Assembly: GCF_001184025.1 (NCBI RefSeq) | Contig: NZ_BBYG01000024.1 | Coordinates: forward strand, 62,001 to 126,000 | Length of the DNA stretch: 64,000 nucleotides | DNA from: Streptomyces maremycinicus | Lineage (GTDB): Bacteria > Actinomycetota > Actinomycetes > Streptomycetales > Streptomycetaceae | Reading direction: 5' to 3' | Part shown: positions 34,740 to 42,720 of the stretch, piece by piece | Layout of the letters: every line of letters begins with the position of its first letter | Position numbering within the stretch: position 1 is the stretch's first letter | Position numbers and translations under genes: made by a program | Notes under the pieces: model-generated | Seen by the model: only the letters and a program-made list of their open reading frames with translations | What the model was told of the DNA's origin: nothing | Database searches by the model: none

Positions 34740-34916
34740 GCGGGAACGTCTGCGGCTCCGGGCCGGCGATGACGCCGGCCCGGAGCCGCAGACGTAGGAG
34801 TGTGGTCGTGGAGGGCGGTCGCCTACGCGGCGAAAGGCTCTGCGGGGCTTCAGCCGGACGATCGTCCCCGCAGGCTATAGGTGAGGCCCGGGGACACTGT
34901 CCCCTCCACGGCCACG
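34740..34916 (-). ncRNA. Candidate SigR-controlled small RNA, copy 1
   Basis: A structured unit of about 175 nt lies between a SigR-type promoter (34924-34951) and a perfect 22-bp terminator stem (34747-34768 with 34773-34794). The core 34802-34909 is identical, except one base, to copy 2 at 37002-37109. Pairings visible: closing stem 34902-34909 with 34808-34815; inner stem 34840-34847 with 34866-34873; and a competing hairpin 34890-34904 sharing bases with the closing stem. No start codon with a good ribosome binding site lies inside. The role is unknown. Confidence 0.75.
34747..34794 (-). terminator. Terminator of small RNA copy 1
   Basis: 22 bp of perfect pairing with an ATGA/TCAT loop is followed on the minus strand by TTCC. 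The stem sequence is unrelated to that of copy 2. Confidence 0.85.
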
Positions 34917-34923
34917 CTCTCCA

Positions 34924-34951
34924 CAACACCGCCCGCCGTTGCGGCATTCCC
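34924..34951 (-). promoter_or_regulatory. SigR-type promoter of small RNA copy 1
   Basis: Minus strand GGGAAT (34951-34946), 18 bases, then GTTG (34927-34924), an exact match to the Streptomyces SigR consensus GGGAAT-N18-GTT. SigR responds to thiol-oxidative stress. Confidence 0.82.
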
Positions 34952-35199
34952 TGCCTTGCCGAGACGCCGTCCACCGAAGGCGGTGACGCGGCAAAGCCAG
35001 GGTGCCCCGGCCGAGTAAGTGCGCGGGTCGCCTCGCATGCGGTGCGGGGAGGTCGCGTCGTTCGGCCGACTGCCCTGGCTGGCTTCGGTGTTCGCCGAGC
35101 GATCGGAACGACGCCGACGCGCGCCTCAGTGCTGGCACCGGCACGGGGATGGGCGTCAGTGTGTGCCAAGGGGTGTCTGTGGAAAGGGGATACGACGAC

Positions 35200-35340
35200 A
35201 TGGCGCGTCTGTGGTCGACGTACGACGAGAGGCACGAAGGCGTGGACGTACACGCACCGGGGCTGGACGCGGCGCACCGTCCTGAACCGGCGTCGGCCCC
35301 CACTCTGTCCCGCAGTACCCGACCCCGAGGCAGGGCATGA
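35200..35340 (+). CDS. 46-residue ORF translationally coupled to the condensation gene
   Basis: ATG 35200 follows AAAGGGG and the stop TGA overlaps the ATG of the next gene (ATGA at 35337-35340), classic translational coupling. The peptide begins MARLWSTYDERHEGVDVHAP and ends in a Pro/Ser/Arg tail (SRSTRPRGRA). No signal peptide or Cys is present. It might be a substrate or partner peptide of the enzyme or simply a coupling leader. The frame is open upstream to 35002, without a better start. Confidence 0.5.
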   Translation: MARLWSTYDERHEGVDVHAPGLDAAHRPEPASAPTLSRSTRPRGRA

Positions 35341-36725
35341 CAACGACCACCGGCCCCCGGCGGCACCCGGCATATCCGCTCTCCACGCGCCAGGAGTTGT
35401 GCTGGGAGTGGGAACGCTGCCACGGCGAGCCCTACTCCGCGGTGGTCTCGATCGACTGCTCGACCGCCCTGCGGCTCCTGGGGCCGCTGGATACCGGTGC
35501 GCTGCGGGAGGCCTTCGCCGAGGTCACCCTCCACCACGACGCCCTGCGCCTGCGGCTGGACGAACCGCCGGAGGGGGTCGCCGACGTCGTCCACCCCCGC
35601 CAGTCGCTTCGCGCAACACCTCTGCCGCTGGAGGAGGACGTACTGCCCGAGCGGCCGTACGCGCTCCTGGTGGACCTCAGCACCCGCCCCTTCGACGTCA
35701 CCGACCGCCTGGGACGCGCCTATCTGCTGCGCGCGGCCCCCGACCACCACATCCTGCTGACCTGCTTCCACCACCTGGTGTTCGACGAGGCCAGCCACCG
35801 CCTCCTCCTCGGCGACCTGGCCCGCGCGTACAACCGGCGGGTGGCCGGCGGACCACCGCTGCGGCCCGCCTTCTCCTACCTGGACCTCATCCGCGCCGAG
35901 TCCACCCGCGCGGCCCGGGAGGACCGCGCCGCCCGCCTCGCCGCCCGGGCCGCACTGTTACGGGCGTACGGCGCCGGGGACCTGCTGCCCGGCCGTACCA
36001 CCGGGCCCATGCCGCTGCGCCACCACTACGACGAGGAACCCCTCGACTTCTCCCCCGGGCAGACCCGGCAACTCCTGCACGCCGCCCGGGCCGCCCGGGT
36101 CTCCCTGTACTCCCTGCTGATCGCGGCGTTAGCCGGTGCCCTCGGCCGTCACTTCGGCCGGGAAAGGCTGCTCTTCTCCACGCCGTCCCACGGCCGGCTG
36201 CGGCCCGAACACCGCACCGCCGTCGGGGAATTCGCCAACATGGTGCAGATCCCGGTGGACGTGTCACAGGACGGCGGACACCGGCTGCTGCGGCAGACGC
36301 ACGAGGCCGTCCGCGAGGCCTCGGCCACCGTCGACCTGCCGTTCGGGCCGCTCGCCGAGGCCGTGCTGGGCCGCGTCGACGGCGGCGGCTTCTTCCGGTA
36401 CGCCCTCGGGCACGCCGCGCTGCGCCTGCACGGGGTGACCGGCTGGGCCCTGAACCAGCAGCGCATCGACCCCGTCCCGATGCACGGGATGCGCACCGAC
36501 CTCGTGCCGATAAGCCAGGACTCCTCGCGTTTGACCTACGCCACCCGCCAGGCGTCCGACACGTCTGCGGCCACGCTCGCGCTCAGTCTCACCATGACGC
36601 AGGACGCCCGCCTGTCGGGGGTACTGCGCCACGAGAGGGCCTATCACGGCCCGGACACCGCACGCTCGGTCCTGCACCACCTCCGTGAACGCCTGGGCGC
36701 GCTGTCCGGCCCGGCCGGGACGTGA
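35337..36725 (+). CDS. Stand-alone condensation-domain (NRPS C-like) protein
   Basis: The 462-residue protein has the two-lobed chloramphenicol-acetyltransferase-like fold of NRPS condensation domains. The active-site motif is HHLVFDE (family HHxxxDG, with Glu for Gly), preceded by PDHHILLTCF. The N-terminal PLSTRQELCW resembles the core C1 motif SxxQ. The RLRPEHRTAVGEFANMVQIPVD region matches the C5 motif. It would join an acyl or peptidyl group to an amine or alcohol. No adenylation or carrier domain genes are present in the window, so partners must be elsewhere. It lies between the two small-RNA copies. Confidence 0.85.
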   Translation: MTTTTGPRRHPAYPLSTRQELCWEWERCHGEPYSAVVSIDCSTALRLLGPLDTGALREAFAEVTLHHDALRLRLDEPPEGVADVVHPRQSLRATPLPLEEDVLPERPYALLVDLSTRPFDVTDRLGRAYLLRAAPDHHILLTCFHHLVFDEASHRLLLGDLARAYNRRVAGGPPLRPAFSYLDLIRAESTRAAREDRAARLAARAALLRAYGAGDLLPGRTTGPMPLRHHYDEEPLDFSPGQTRQLLHAARAARVSLYSLLIAALAGALGRHFGRERLLFSTPSHGRLRPEHRTAVGEFANMVQIPVDVSQDGGHRLLRQTHEAVREASATVDLPFGPLAEAVLGRVDGGGFFRYALGHAALRLHGVTGWALNQQRIDPVPMHGMRTDLVPISQDSSRLTYATRQASDTSAATLALSLTMTQDARLSGVLRHERAYHGPDTARSVLHHLRERLGALSGPAGT

Positions 36726-36935
36726 GGCGCAGGCGGCCGGGTGCCGATACGGAAAGCCGGAGGCGCGCGCCGCAGACAGGGCGTACACGGACGGGAGCCG
36801 GCCCGTGCACATATGCCGTGACCGGGCCCGTGCTCCCGTCGCCGGCCGGCGCCGAAGGCGTCGACGAGGGGGCGGACGACGGGCAGGTCCGGGTTGTGCC
36901 GCAGGTCAGCGGCGGAAAGTTGTGCCGCAGGCCAG
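36726..36935. other. Intergenic between condensation gene and small RNA copy 2
   Basis: No gene is supported. It contains a short repeat (GCAGGTCAGCGGCGGAAA and GCAGGCCAGCGGCGGAAA at 36901-36944) just beyond the terminator of small RNA copy 2. Confidence 0.4.
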
Positions 36936-36939
36936 CGGC

Positions 36940-37116
36940 GGAAAAATGTCCGCGGCCTCGGACCGGCGAGGTGCCGGTCCGAGGCCGCGGGCGAGAAAAG
37001 CGTGGTCGTGAAGGGCGGTCGCCTACGCGGCGAAAGGCTCTGCGGGGCTTCAGCCGGACGATCGTCCCCGCAGGCTATAGGTGAGGCCCGGGGACACTGT
37101 CCCCTCCACAACCACA
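36940..37116 (-). ncRNA. Candidate SigR-controlled small RNA, copy 2
   Basis: Same architecture as copy 1: SigR-type promoter at 37124-37151, core 37002-37109, terminator at 36950-36990 plus a U-run. The one core difference (A at 37011 instead of G on the plus strand) replaces a G-C pair by G-U in the closing stem. Similarity decays outside the promoter elements, core and terminator position. It is separate from the ribosomal-protein operon, which starts further upstream on the same strand and ends at 37310. Confidence 0.75.
36942..36990 (-). terminator. Terminator of small RNA copy 2
   Basis: Perfect 18-bp stem (36950-36967 with 36973-36990) with a five-base loop, followed on the minus strand by ACATTTTT. 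It is a textbook intrinsic terminator and fixes the direction of transcription. Confidence 0.92.
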
Positions 37117-37123
37117 CCCCCTG

Positions 37124-37151
37124 CAACACAGCCCGCCCCACCGGCATTCCC
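37124..37151 (-). promoter_or_regulatory. SigR-type promoter of small RNA copy 2
   Basis: Minus strand GGGAAT (37151-37146), 18 bases, GTTG (37127-37124). The spacing is identical to copy 1, while most spacer bases differ, which argues for selection on the promoter elements. Confidence 0.82.
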
Positions 37152-37309
37152 GGCCCCCGTTCACCGGCCGGGCGGGCGGGCTCGCGTCCCAGACGGGTCC
37201 TGCTCTGCCCGGCTCTGCCCGGGGACACGCGGGACGCGGATCCTGGCGCGGCCGGGCCGGCCGCGTGACGTGCGGACCGGCCGGCCGCCGGGTCGGCGAG
37301 CGGGTGGTG

Positions 37310-37432
37310 TCAGCCCTGGCGGGCCTTGAAGCGGGGGTTCTTCTTGTTGACGACGAAGACCACGCCCCGGCGGCGCACCACCTGGGCTCCCGGTCTGGAC
37401 TTCAGTGAACGCAGGGACTTGCGTACCTTCAC
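37310..37432 (-). CDS. rpmJ: Ribosomal protein bL36, zinc-independent type
   Basis: The 40-residue protein starts at GTG 37432: KVRKSLRSLKSRPGAQVVRR then GVVFVVNKKNPRFKARQG. It lacks the CxxC…CxxxxH zinc ligands of the standard L36 (no Cys at all), so it is the zinc-free paralogue normally made in zinc starvation. It is the last of three ribosomal genes in one transcript. Confidence 0.9.
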   Translation of the reverse strand: MKVRKSLRSLKSRPGAQVVRRRGVVFVVNKKNPRFKARQG

Positions 37433-37475
37433 GGTCTGACTCCTCCTGTTCTCCTGTCCGGACGACGGCCGGCGG

Positions 37476-37736
37476 TCAGGTCCTGGCCGGGGCGGTGCGG
37501 CCGTAGCGGCGTTCGAACCGCTCCACCCGCCCGGCGGTGTCCACGACCCTCGAGGTGCCGGTGTAGAACGGGTGGCTCGCCGAGGAGATGTCGACATCGA
37601 TCAGCGGGTAGGTGTTGCCGTCCTGCCACTCGATCGTCTGTGCCGAGGTCGCGGTGGAGCGGATGAGGAACAGGGTGTCCGCGGCGCGGTCACGGAAGGC
37701 GACCTGCCGGGATTCGGGATGGATGCGGGGCCTCAT
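37476..37736 (-). CDS. rpmE2: Ribosomal protein bL31, type B
   Basis: The 86-residue type B L31 contains VAFRDRAADTLFLIRSTAT and SSASHPFYTGTSRVVDTAGRVERF. The Cys ligands of type A L31 are absent. It replaces the zinc-binding form in the 50S subunit when zinc is scarce. Second gene of the set, 45 bp from rpmG. Confidence 0.92.
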   Translation of the reverse strand: MRPRIHPESRQVAFRDRAADTLFLIRSTATSAQTIEWQDGNTYPLIDVDISSASHPFYTGTSRVVDTAGRVERFERRYGRTAPART

Positions 37737-37781
37737 GGGGTTTCCTTCCTTGTGCCTGTGTGCCCGGGGCGCAAGCGTGGT

Positions 37782-37946
37782 TCAGCGTTCCTCGCGGAAG
37801 GCGGTGTGCTTGCCCGCGAGCGGGTCGTACTTGCGCAGGACGAGCCGGTCGGGGTCGTTGCTGCGGTTCTTGCGGGTCACGTAGGTGACGCCGGTCCCGG
37901 CCGTCGACTTCAGCGTGACGACGGGACGCATGCGGTTGCGTGCCAT
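37782..37946 (-). CDS. rpmG: Ribosomal protein bL33, zinc-independent type
   Basis: The 54-residue protein, below common ORF cut-offs, starts at ATG 37946 after a strong GGAGGACC ribosome binding site. It reads MARNRMRPVVTLKSTAGTG, then YVTRKNRSNDPDRLVLRKYD and KHTAFREER. No Cys pairs are present, so it is the zinc-free form. First gene of the operon; Zur control is expected from the family, but I could not find a convincing Zur box. Confidence 0.9.
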   Translation of the reverse strand: MARNRMRPVVTLKSTAGTGVTYVTRKNRSNDPDRLVLRKYDPLAGKHTAFREER

Positions 37947-38287
37947 GAGGTCCTCCTTTCACCCACACCCCCGGACTGACCGGAGCATGTCAGGTACGTG
38001 TGGTGGAACAACCGCTCCTGCCATCCCATTCCCGACCGGCACGAGGCCTCACGGCCGCAGCCGCCCGGCCGTGCACGCGCTCGCCGTAGCGGTCCTGTTC
38101 CGTCCGGTTCCTCAAAGCTGTCTGGTGCCGCGCCGGCCCCGGGCCGGGGTGGGTGAGGACATGTGTGCGAGGGGCAGGACTGGGGACTTGAATGCGCAAG
38201 CCGGTTCGTGGTGTTCCCTGGGGCGCCGACCTGGCCAGGCCTCACTGGTTCGGCCCAAGAGCCAGAGAGGCCGCCCTCACTCCGCGG
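37947..38287. other. Intergenic upstream of rpmG
   Basis: This gap should hold the promoter of the minus-strand ribosomal operon and the 3' end region of the ANTAR gene. No palindrome resembling the actinobacterial Zur site was recognised and no gene is supported. Confidence 0.35.
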
Positions 38288-38978
38288 TCACGAAGGCTGC
38301 TTCCCTTCGCACACCTGGCGGGCGACCTCTCGGAGTTTGATGTTGTTCTCCTGCGAGTAGCGGCGCAGCACGTCGAAGGCCTGCTCTTCGGTGAGGTGGT
38401 GGCGGCCCATGAGGATGCCCATGGCCTCGCCGATGGTGTGGCGGGTGTCGACGGCCTGTGTCATCTGGGCGTGGGTGCGGGCGCTGGAGAAGGCGACCGC
38501 GGCATGCGAGGCCAGCAGCCAGCCGGCCGTCTCACTGTCCTGGCTGAACGCGCCGGGCTTGCGTGAGTAGAGGTTCAGGGCGCCGAAATCCTGGTCCGCC
38601 GGTGTAGAGCAGGAAGCCCATCATGCTGCCCACCCCGAGTGCCTGAGCCTGTGGGGCGTAGGCGAGCCAGCGCTGGCGCTCGCTGGTGAGATCGGCGATC
38701 CGGAAAACCCGCTCGTCCCGCGCGCTGGAGGCGGCATCGAAGCACGGCCCTTCCCCGAGCCGCTCCTGGAGCCTGTCACTTTCGGTGACCAGCTCGTCGG
38801 TGGGAGCAAGGCTCTCCACCCTGGTGTCATGCAGAACGAGAATGCCGGCGGCGTCACAGCCCTCGACCAGTTCGGTGGCGGAGGCCGTGATCCGCTCCAG
38901 CGTGGCGTCGACCGACTCCTGCGCCAGAAGGTCACGTGCCATGGATGCCATCTGCTGCCCGAATCGGCCCCAGTCCAC
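38288..38978 (-). pseudogene. GAF-ANTAR regulator with an apparent frameshift
   Basis: The N-terminal GAF domain (ASMARDLLAQESVDATLERI, GCDAAGILVLHD, RLGEGPCFDA, FRIADLTSERQRW, MMGFLLYT) is in one frame. The rest of GAF (DQDFGALNLYSRKPGAFSQD) and the ANTAR domain (TQAVDTRHTIGEAMGILMGR … ENNIKLREVARQV) are in the next, up to a TGA at 38288. The shift is near 38590-38605, in GGCGGACC. The first frame alone ends at 38532. GTG 38978 is chosen for its GGGAG site; ATG 39017 is possible. It is divergent from the SpoIIE phosphatase. Confidence 0.72.
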
Positions 38979-39321
38979 TTCCGACTCCCGTCCATCCCGC
39001 GCCTGGACAACCCTCATACCCAGACTTGCACGCACCCTGCACACCGGTGCCGATGAGTCGCGCCGGACAGGGCAACGCGCCGACACAGCCCCGAGCGACG
39101 ACGATGCGAGCACGCGACGTGACCGCCGGGCACGCCGCCACAGCGGGCCGCCGTCAGCCTCAGAGCAGCAACGTGACCTTCATGGACTCGGAGGCGGCAC
39201 GCTCTGCGCACCGCCTCGCCTTGTGCGCCGGCGCGCCGTGCGCCTTGCGCCTTGCGGTCGACGGCCGGAAGTACGGGTACCCGTACCCGAGCCGGACCGA
39301 CCGACGAGCTGGGGTGACGCC
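38979..39321. promoter_or_regulatory. Divergent region, ANTAR gene/SpoIIE phosphatase
   Basis: A GGGTAC hexamer (39275-39280) within ACGGGTACCCGT lies 42 bp before the phosphatase start and could be a SigB-class -10, but the matching -35 (GNNT at 14-16 bp) is imperfect. The palindrome may alternatively be an operator. Confidence 0.3.
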
Positions 39322-40626
39322 ATGCCTGACCAAGGGCGGGACGCGGACGTGCACCGCATGCTCGGGGACCTGATCGCGGCCAGCCATCTGATGTCGATGG
39401 AAGAGCTGCCCGGTGCGGTGTCCGAGCGTGCTGCCGCTGCGGGGTTCCCGGAGGTTCTGATCTATCTTCTGGATCTTCAGGGGCGCACGCTGCTCCTGAT
39501 GACGAGCGAGACCTTGTCCGGCGGGGGCCACGACCTGGAACTCCGGGTCGAGGGCACCGTGCCCGGACGCTGCTACCAGTACGGGCAGATTCTCGCCGCC
39601 GCCCCGGACAAGACGCAATGGTGGATGCCGCTGATGGACGGCACCGAGCGCCTGGGCGTGCTGCGGGTCACCTCGGTACACGCCGATGAGCGGGCGCGCC
39701 GGGACGCGGCGTCGCTGTCCGGTCTGGTGGCCCTGCTGGTGTCGACCAAGCGGAACTTCAGCGACGCAGTCGCGCGCCTCACGCGCGTCGAGCCGCTGAA
39801 CATCGCGGCGGAGATGCAGTGGCATCTGATGCCGCCGAACACCTACACCGACCGGCGTGTGATGATCGCCGCGTCCATGGAACCCGCCTACCAGATCAGC
39901 GGGGACGCCTACGACTACGCCACGGACGGACACGACGTCCACCTGTCGATCTTCGACGCCATGGGACACGACCTCGCCGCAGGTCTGACCGCGCACCTGG
40001 CCATGGGAGCCTGCCGCAACGCCCGCCGCCAAGGCACCGACCTGGCGGGAAAGGGCGAGGCAGTGGAAGCCGCCCTGATCGAACAGTACGACCGCACCCG
40101 GTACGCCACCGGCATCCTCGCCACCCTCGACACCCGAACCGGGGTGATGAGCTGGATCAACCGCGGACATGTGCCACCTGTGATCATCCGCGGTGGCCGC
40201 TGGCGCTCTCATCTGCGGTGTCCTCCGGCCCATCCCATGGGCACCGGGCTGGGTCTGAAGACCACCGTGTGCAGCGAAGACCTGGAGCCGGGAGACCGGG
40301 TGGTGTTCTACACCGACGGCATCACCGAGGCCCGGGGCGCGGACGGCTCCGAGTTCGGTCTGGAGCGTTTCACCGACTTCATCATCCGCCACCACGCCGA
40401 CGGGCTGCCCGTCCCCGAGACCCTGCGCCGTCTGGTCAACGCCGTCCTGGAGTATCACGGAGGCCGGCTCCAGGACGATGCGACCGTGCTGCTGTGCGAA
40501 TGGCTCGGCCCGCCTGCCGCCCCCGGCCGCTATGAGCGGGCCCTCAGGCTGGCCGGTCTGCCCGAGCCTGCCGCATCCGACCCCGGCCACCCGCAGCCGC
40601 GCATGAACCGGAGAACCCCCTCATGA
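39322..40626 (+). CDS. SpoIIE/RsbU-like PP2C phosphatase with N-terminal GAF-type domain
   Basis: The 434-residue protein has an N-terminal GAF-like sensor (about 10-150) and a C-terminal SpoIIE/PP2C domain (about 165-405): MQWHLMPP, ISGDAYDYA (metal Asp), IFDAMGHDLAAGLTA (GH motif), NRGHVPPVI, FYTDGITEA and LQDDATVLLCEW. It should dephosphorylate a STAS antagonist. The stop overlaps the start of the STAS gene (ATGA), so the two are translationally coupled partners. Confidence 0.88.
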   Translation: MPDQGRDADVHRMLGDLIAASHLMSMEELPGAVSERAAAAGFPEVLIYLLDLQGRTLLLMTSETLSGGGHDLELRVEGTVPGRCYQYGQILAAAPDKTQWWMPLMDGTERLGVLRVTSVHADERARRDAASLSGLVALLVSTKRNFSDAVARLTRVEPLNIAAEMQWHLMPPNTYTDRRVMIAASMEPAYQISGDAYDYATDGHDVHLSIFDAMGHDLAAGLTAHLAMGACRNARRQGTDLAGKGEAVEAALIEQYDRTRYATGILATLDTRTGVMSWINRGHVPPVIIRGGRWRSHLRCPPAHPMGTGLGLKTTVCSEDLEPGDRVVFYTDGITEARGADGSEFGLERFTDFIIRHHADGLPVPETLRRLVNAVLEYHGGRLQDDATVLLCEWLGPPAAPGRYERALRLAGLPEPAASDPGHPQPRMNRRTPS

Positions 40627-40985
40627 GCGCCGACTCCCAGCTGACCGTCCTGGACACCCGTGGCCGCTTCGCCGTCGCGGCCCTGGCCGGGAGCCTGGAC
40701 CACCGCACCACCACCGGCCTCTACCCGCCGGCGGCAGAGCTGGCCACAGCGCACCCCCGGCTCGTACTGGACCTGTCGAAGGTCACCTTCTGCGACTCCT
40801 CCGGCCTGAACATGCTGCTGCGGCTCCAGCGCCGCGTGAGCGAGGACGACGGCTGGCTGGCCGTGGCCGCACCGCCCGCACAGGCCCTGCGGCTGCTGAC
40901 CACCACCGGCGCCGACCAGGTCATCTCCGTGCACGGCAGTCTCGCCGAAGCCCTCGCCGCCCACCCCGGCGAAGCCACGCAGTAG
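40623..40985 (+). CDS. STAS-domain anti-sigma factor antagonist
   Basis: The 120-residue STAS protein has the phospho-acceptor motif FCDSSGLNML (Ser near 60). It overlaps the phosphatase gene by 4 bp and is its most likely substrate. In the partner-switching scheme, the dephosphorylated form binds an RsbW-type kinase and frees a sigma factor. Confidence 0.9.
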   Translation: MSADSQLTVLDTRGRFAVAALAGSLDHRTTTGLYPPAAELATAHPRLVLDLSKVTFCDSSGLNMLLRLQRRVSEDDGWLAVAAPPAQALRLLTTTGADQVISVHGSLAEALAAHPGEATQ

Positions 40986-41123
40986 AGCACCGGCACCGCC
41001 ACGCGGGTCGTCTCGGCCGGTGCGGACCGTGCGGGGACCGGCGGTGCCGACAGAGGCCGGTGCGGGTGCACGGGGCCGCTTCACGGTCCCGCATCCGACA
41101 CCGGTAGGGCGGGCCAGGTCTGC

Positions 41124-41807
41124 TCAGGCCCGGTGGGCACGGATGACCACAAGCTCCTCACGGCTGTCGTCTTCGTGCACGAGTCCCGCTTCGGCAAGCC
41201 AGCGCTGCCGTGCGCGCAGCACCGGGCCGTACGGCACGCTGGCCCGGTCGGTCACCGCGGGACGCAGTCCCGCCTGCGCCAGACGGCGCAGCGTCTCCTG
41301 GGTGCCGCAGAGGCTGGAGTGCACCAGCAGCAGGGCGCCACCGGGGCCCAGCGCGGCGGGTGCCGCCGCGCAGATGCGGTCGATGAAGGCCCTGCCGTCC
41401 CGGCCCGCGTCCCAGGCCCGGGCCGGGCCGCGGCGCGGCAGCCGGGCATCGGGTGAGGGCACGTACGGCGGGTTGCTGACGATGAGGTCGTAGGTGCGGC
41501 CCGGGACGGCAGCGTCAAGATCACCACGGTGGAAACGGATCCGCCGGCCGGCCAGGAGGGCGTTGACCTGTGCGGTCAGGACAGCCCGCCGGGAGATGTC
41601 GACGGCCGTCACGCGAGCGCCCAGCCGGGCTGCCTGGATGGCGAGGGCCCCGCTGCCGGTCCCCAGGTCCAGCACCGTGGTGGCCGAGCTGATGGCCTCC
41701 CGGCGCAGGGCGCGCGTCAGCAGTGCGGTGTCCCACTGCGGGGCGTAGACGCCTGACGGTGTGAAGGACACCACCGGCAGTTCGGGCACCCAGGATTCGA
41801 CTGCCAT
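41124..41807 (-). CDS. HemK2/PrmC-like N5-glutamine (or small-molecule) methyltransferase
   Basis: The 227-residue class I SAM methyltransferase has motif I VLDLGTGSGALAIQAARLGA, the acidic TAVDIS, and the catalytic NPPYVP motif typical of HemK/PrmC enzymes that methylate glutamine or nucleobases. The size matches the HemK2-type, lacking the N-terminal helical domain of PrmC. Start ATG 41807 is chosen over 41855. Confidence 0.82.
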   Translation of the reverse strand: MAVESWVPELPVVSFTPSGVYAPQWDTALLTRALRREAISSATTVLDLGTGSGALAIQAARLGARVTAVDISRRAVLTAQVNALLAGRRIRFHRGDLDAAVPGRTYDLIVSNPPYVPSPDARLPRRGPARAWDAGRDGRAFIDRICAAAPAALGPGGALLLVHSSLCGTQETLRRLAQAGLRPAVTDRASVPYGPVLRARQRWLAEAGLVHEDDSREELVVIRAHRA

Positions 41808-42177
41808 CGCGCCGCTCCATTTCCGCAGCACCCCCTGCGGGGGCGGCCGTTGCACTGCCCGGACAGACCATCCGGGGTGTCACTCTGGGTTCCCAGGCAG
41901 CAGGGGTCCACACACGCCTCGCTCTGCTCGCCAGAGACGGCGCTGCGGACGCTTCCAGAAGGTGGCCGCACTGCCGCCCCTCCCGGCAGCCGACCGTGAT
42001 GGTCGGGTCTGCTTCTGCTCACGGGCACGTGCCGGCGGGCGCCTGGCATCGTGGCTTCTCCTGCTGGAGCGGACCCGGGCCATGTCTGAGGGCCGTCCCT
42101 GCGCCACAGCCGCGTATCGGCCTCTTGACCGAGTGCCCGGCGCCGGCATCTCGCCCCGCCGCATCGCTCACGGAAAG
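41808..42177. other. Intergenic, no supported gene
   Basis: The reading frames here have no recognisable motif or ribosome binding site. Nothing further noted. Confidence 0.4.
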
Positions 42178-42720
42178 TCAGCTGTCGGTGGTCTTCTCGA
42201 CCAGCGCGCTGTACGTCAGCTGCAAGGCGTCCGCGCCGGCCAGAGCGGCGAGGGCGCCCATGGCGGTGCGTGTCGCACGGGGCCACAGCAACTGCCCGGC
42301 GGTCAGGGTCGAGGCCACCCACACGCTGACGCAGAAGGGGCAGGTGACCAGCTCGCCCATGGTGTTGCGGCCCGCCTCCTCCTGCGCTTCCTCATGAAGC
42401 TCGGCCGGGCCCTGCGCACCCACGTAGTGGGTGAAGGGGGCCCGCAGAGGGCTGGTCACCGACGCCTTGCTCAGCAGCCGGCTGAGCCGGAAGGTAGCCA
42501 CCGAGGTCAAGACCACGTCCGCCAGCTCTGGCCGGTCGGGCAGGGGGCGCCCGCGCAGCCTGACGGCCGAGGCCCAGGCAGCCGTGTACACGCCGAACCC
42601 CGCGATGGCGGCGAGATACCCGCCCAGCGGCCGCGTCTGTCCTGCCGAGTACTCCCGCGCGGTGCGCCGGAAAAACCCGTTCATGCCTGGTGCGAGGCGG
42701 CTGTCAGCTGATGTGCTCAT
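42178..42720 (-). CDS. DUF1360 membrane protein
   Basis: The 180-residue protein has several hydrophobic segments and the DUF1360 signature TCPFCVSVWVAS (CxxC in a membrane helix) plus VATFRLSRLL. Other members occur in spore or sporulation-related settings (YkvI/CotJ-like names exist) but the function is unclear. Start ATG 42720. Confidence 0.78.
   Translation of the reverse strand: MSTSADSRLAPGMNGFFRRTAREYSAGQTRPLGGYLAAIAGFGVYTAAWASAVRLRGRPLPDRPELADVVLTSVATFRLSRLLSKASVTSPLRAPFTHYVGAQGPAELHEEAQEEAGRNTMGELVTCPFCVSVWVASTLTAGQLLWPRATRTAMGALAALAGADALQLTYSALVEKTTDS

Noticed and set aside
34802..34909. Known riboswitch (ydaO/c-di-AMP, cobalamin, SAM, glycine, TPP)
   Set aside because: None of the conserved boxes of these classes is present in either orientation, and no gene follows the terminators in the direction of transcription.
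34802..34909. Coding sequence on the minus strand across the repeated core
   Set aside because: The open frame has no start with a ribosome binding site, and the promoter-hairpin-terminator layout fits an RNA gene better.
38979..39321. SigB promoter for the SpoIIE phosphatase
   Set aside because: GGGTAC is present, but the base pattern at the -35 distance does not fit GNNT, so it is kept only as a weak note.
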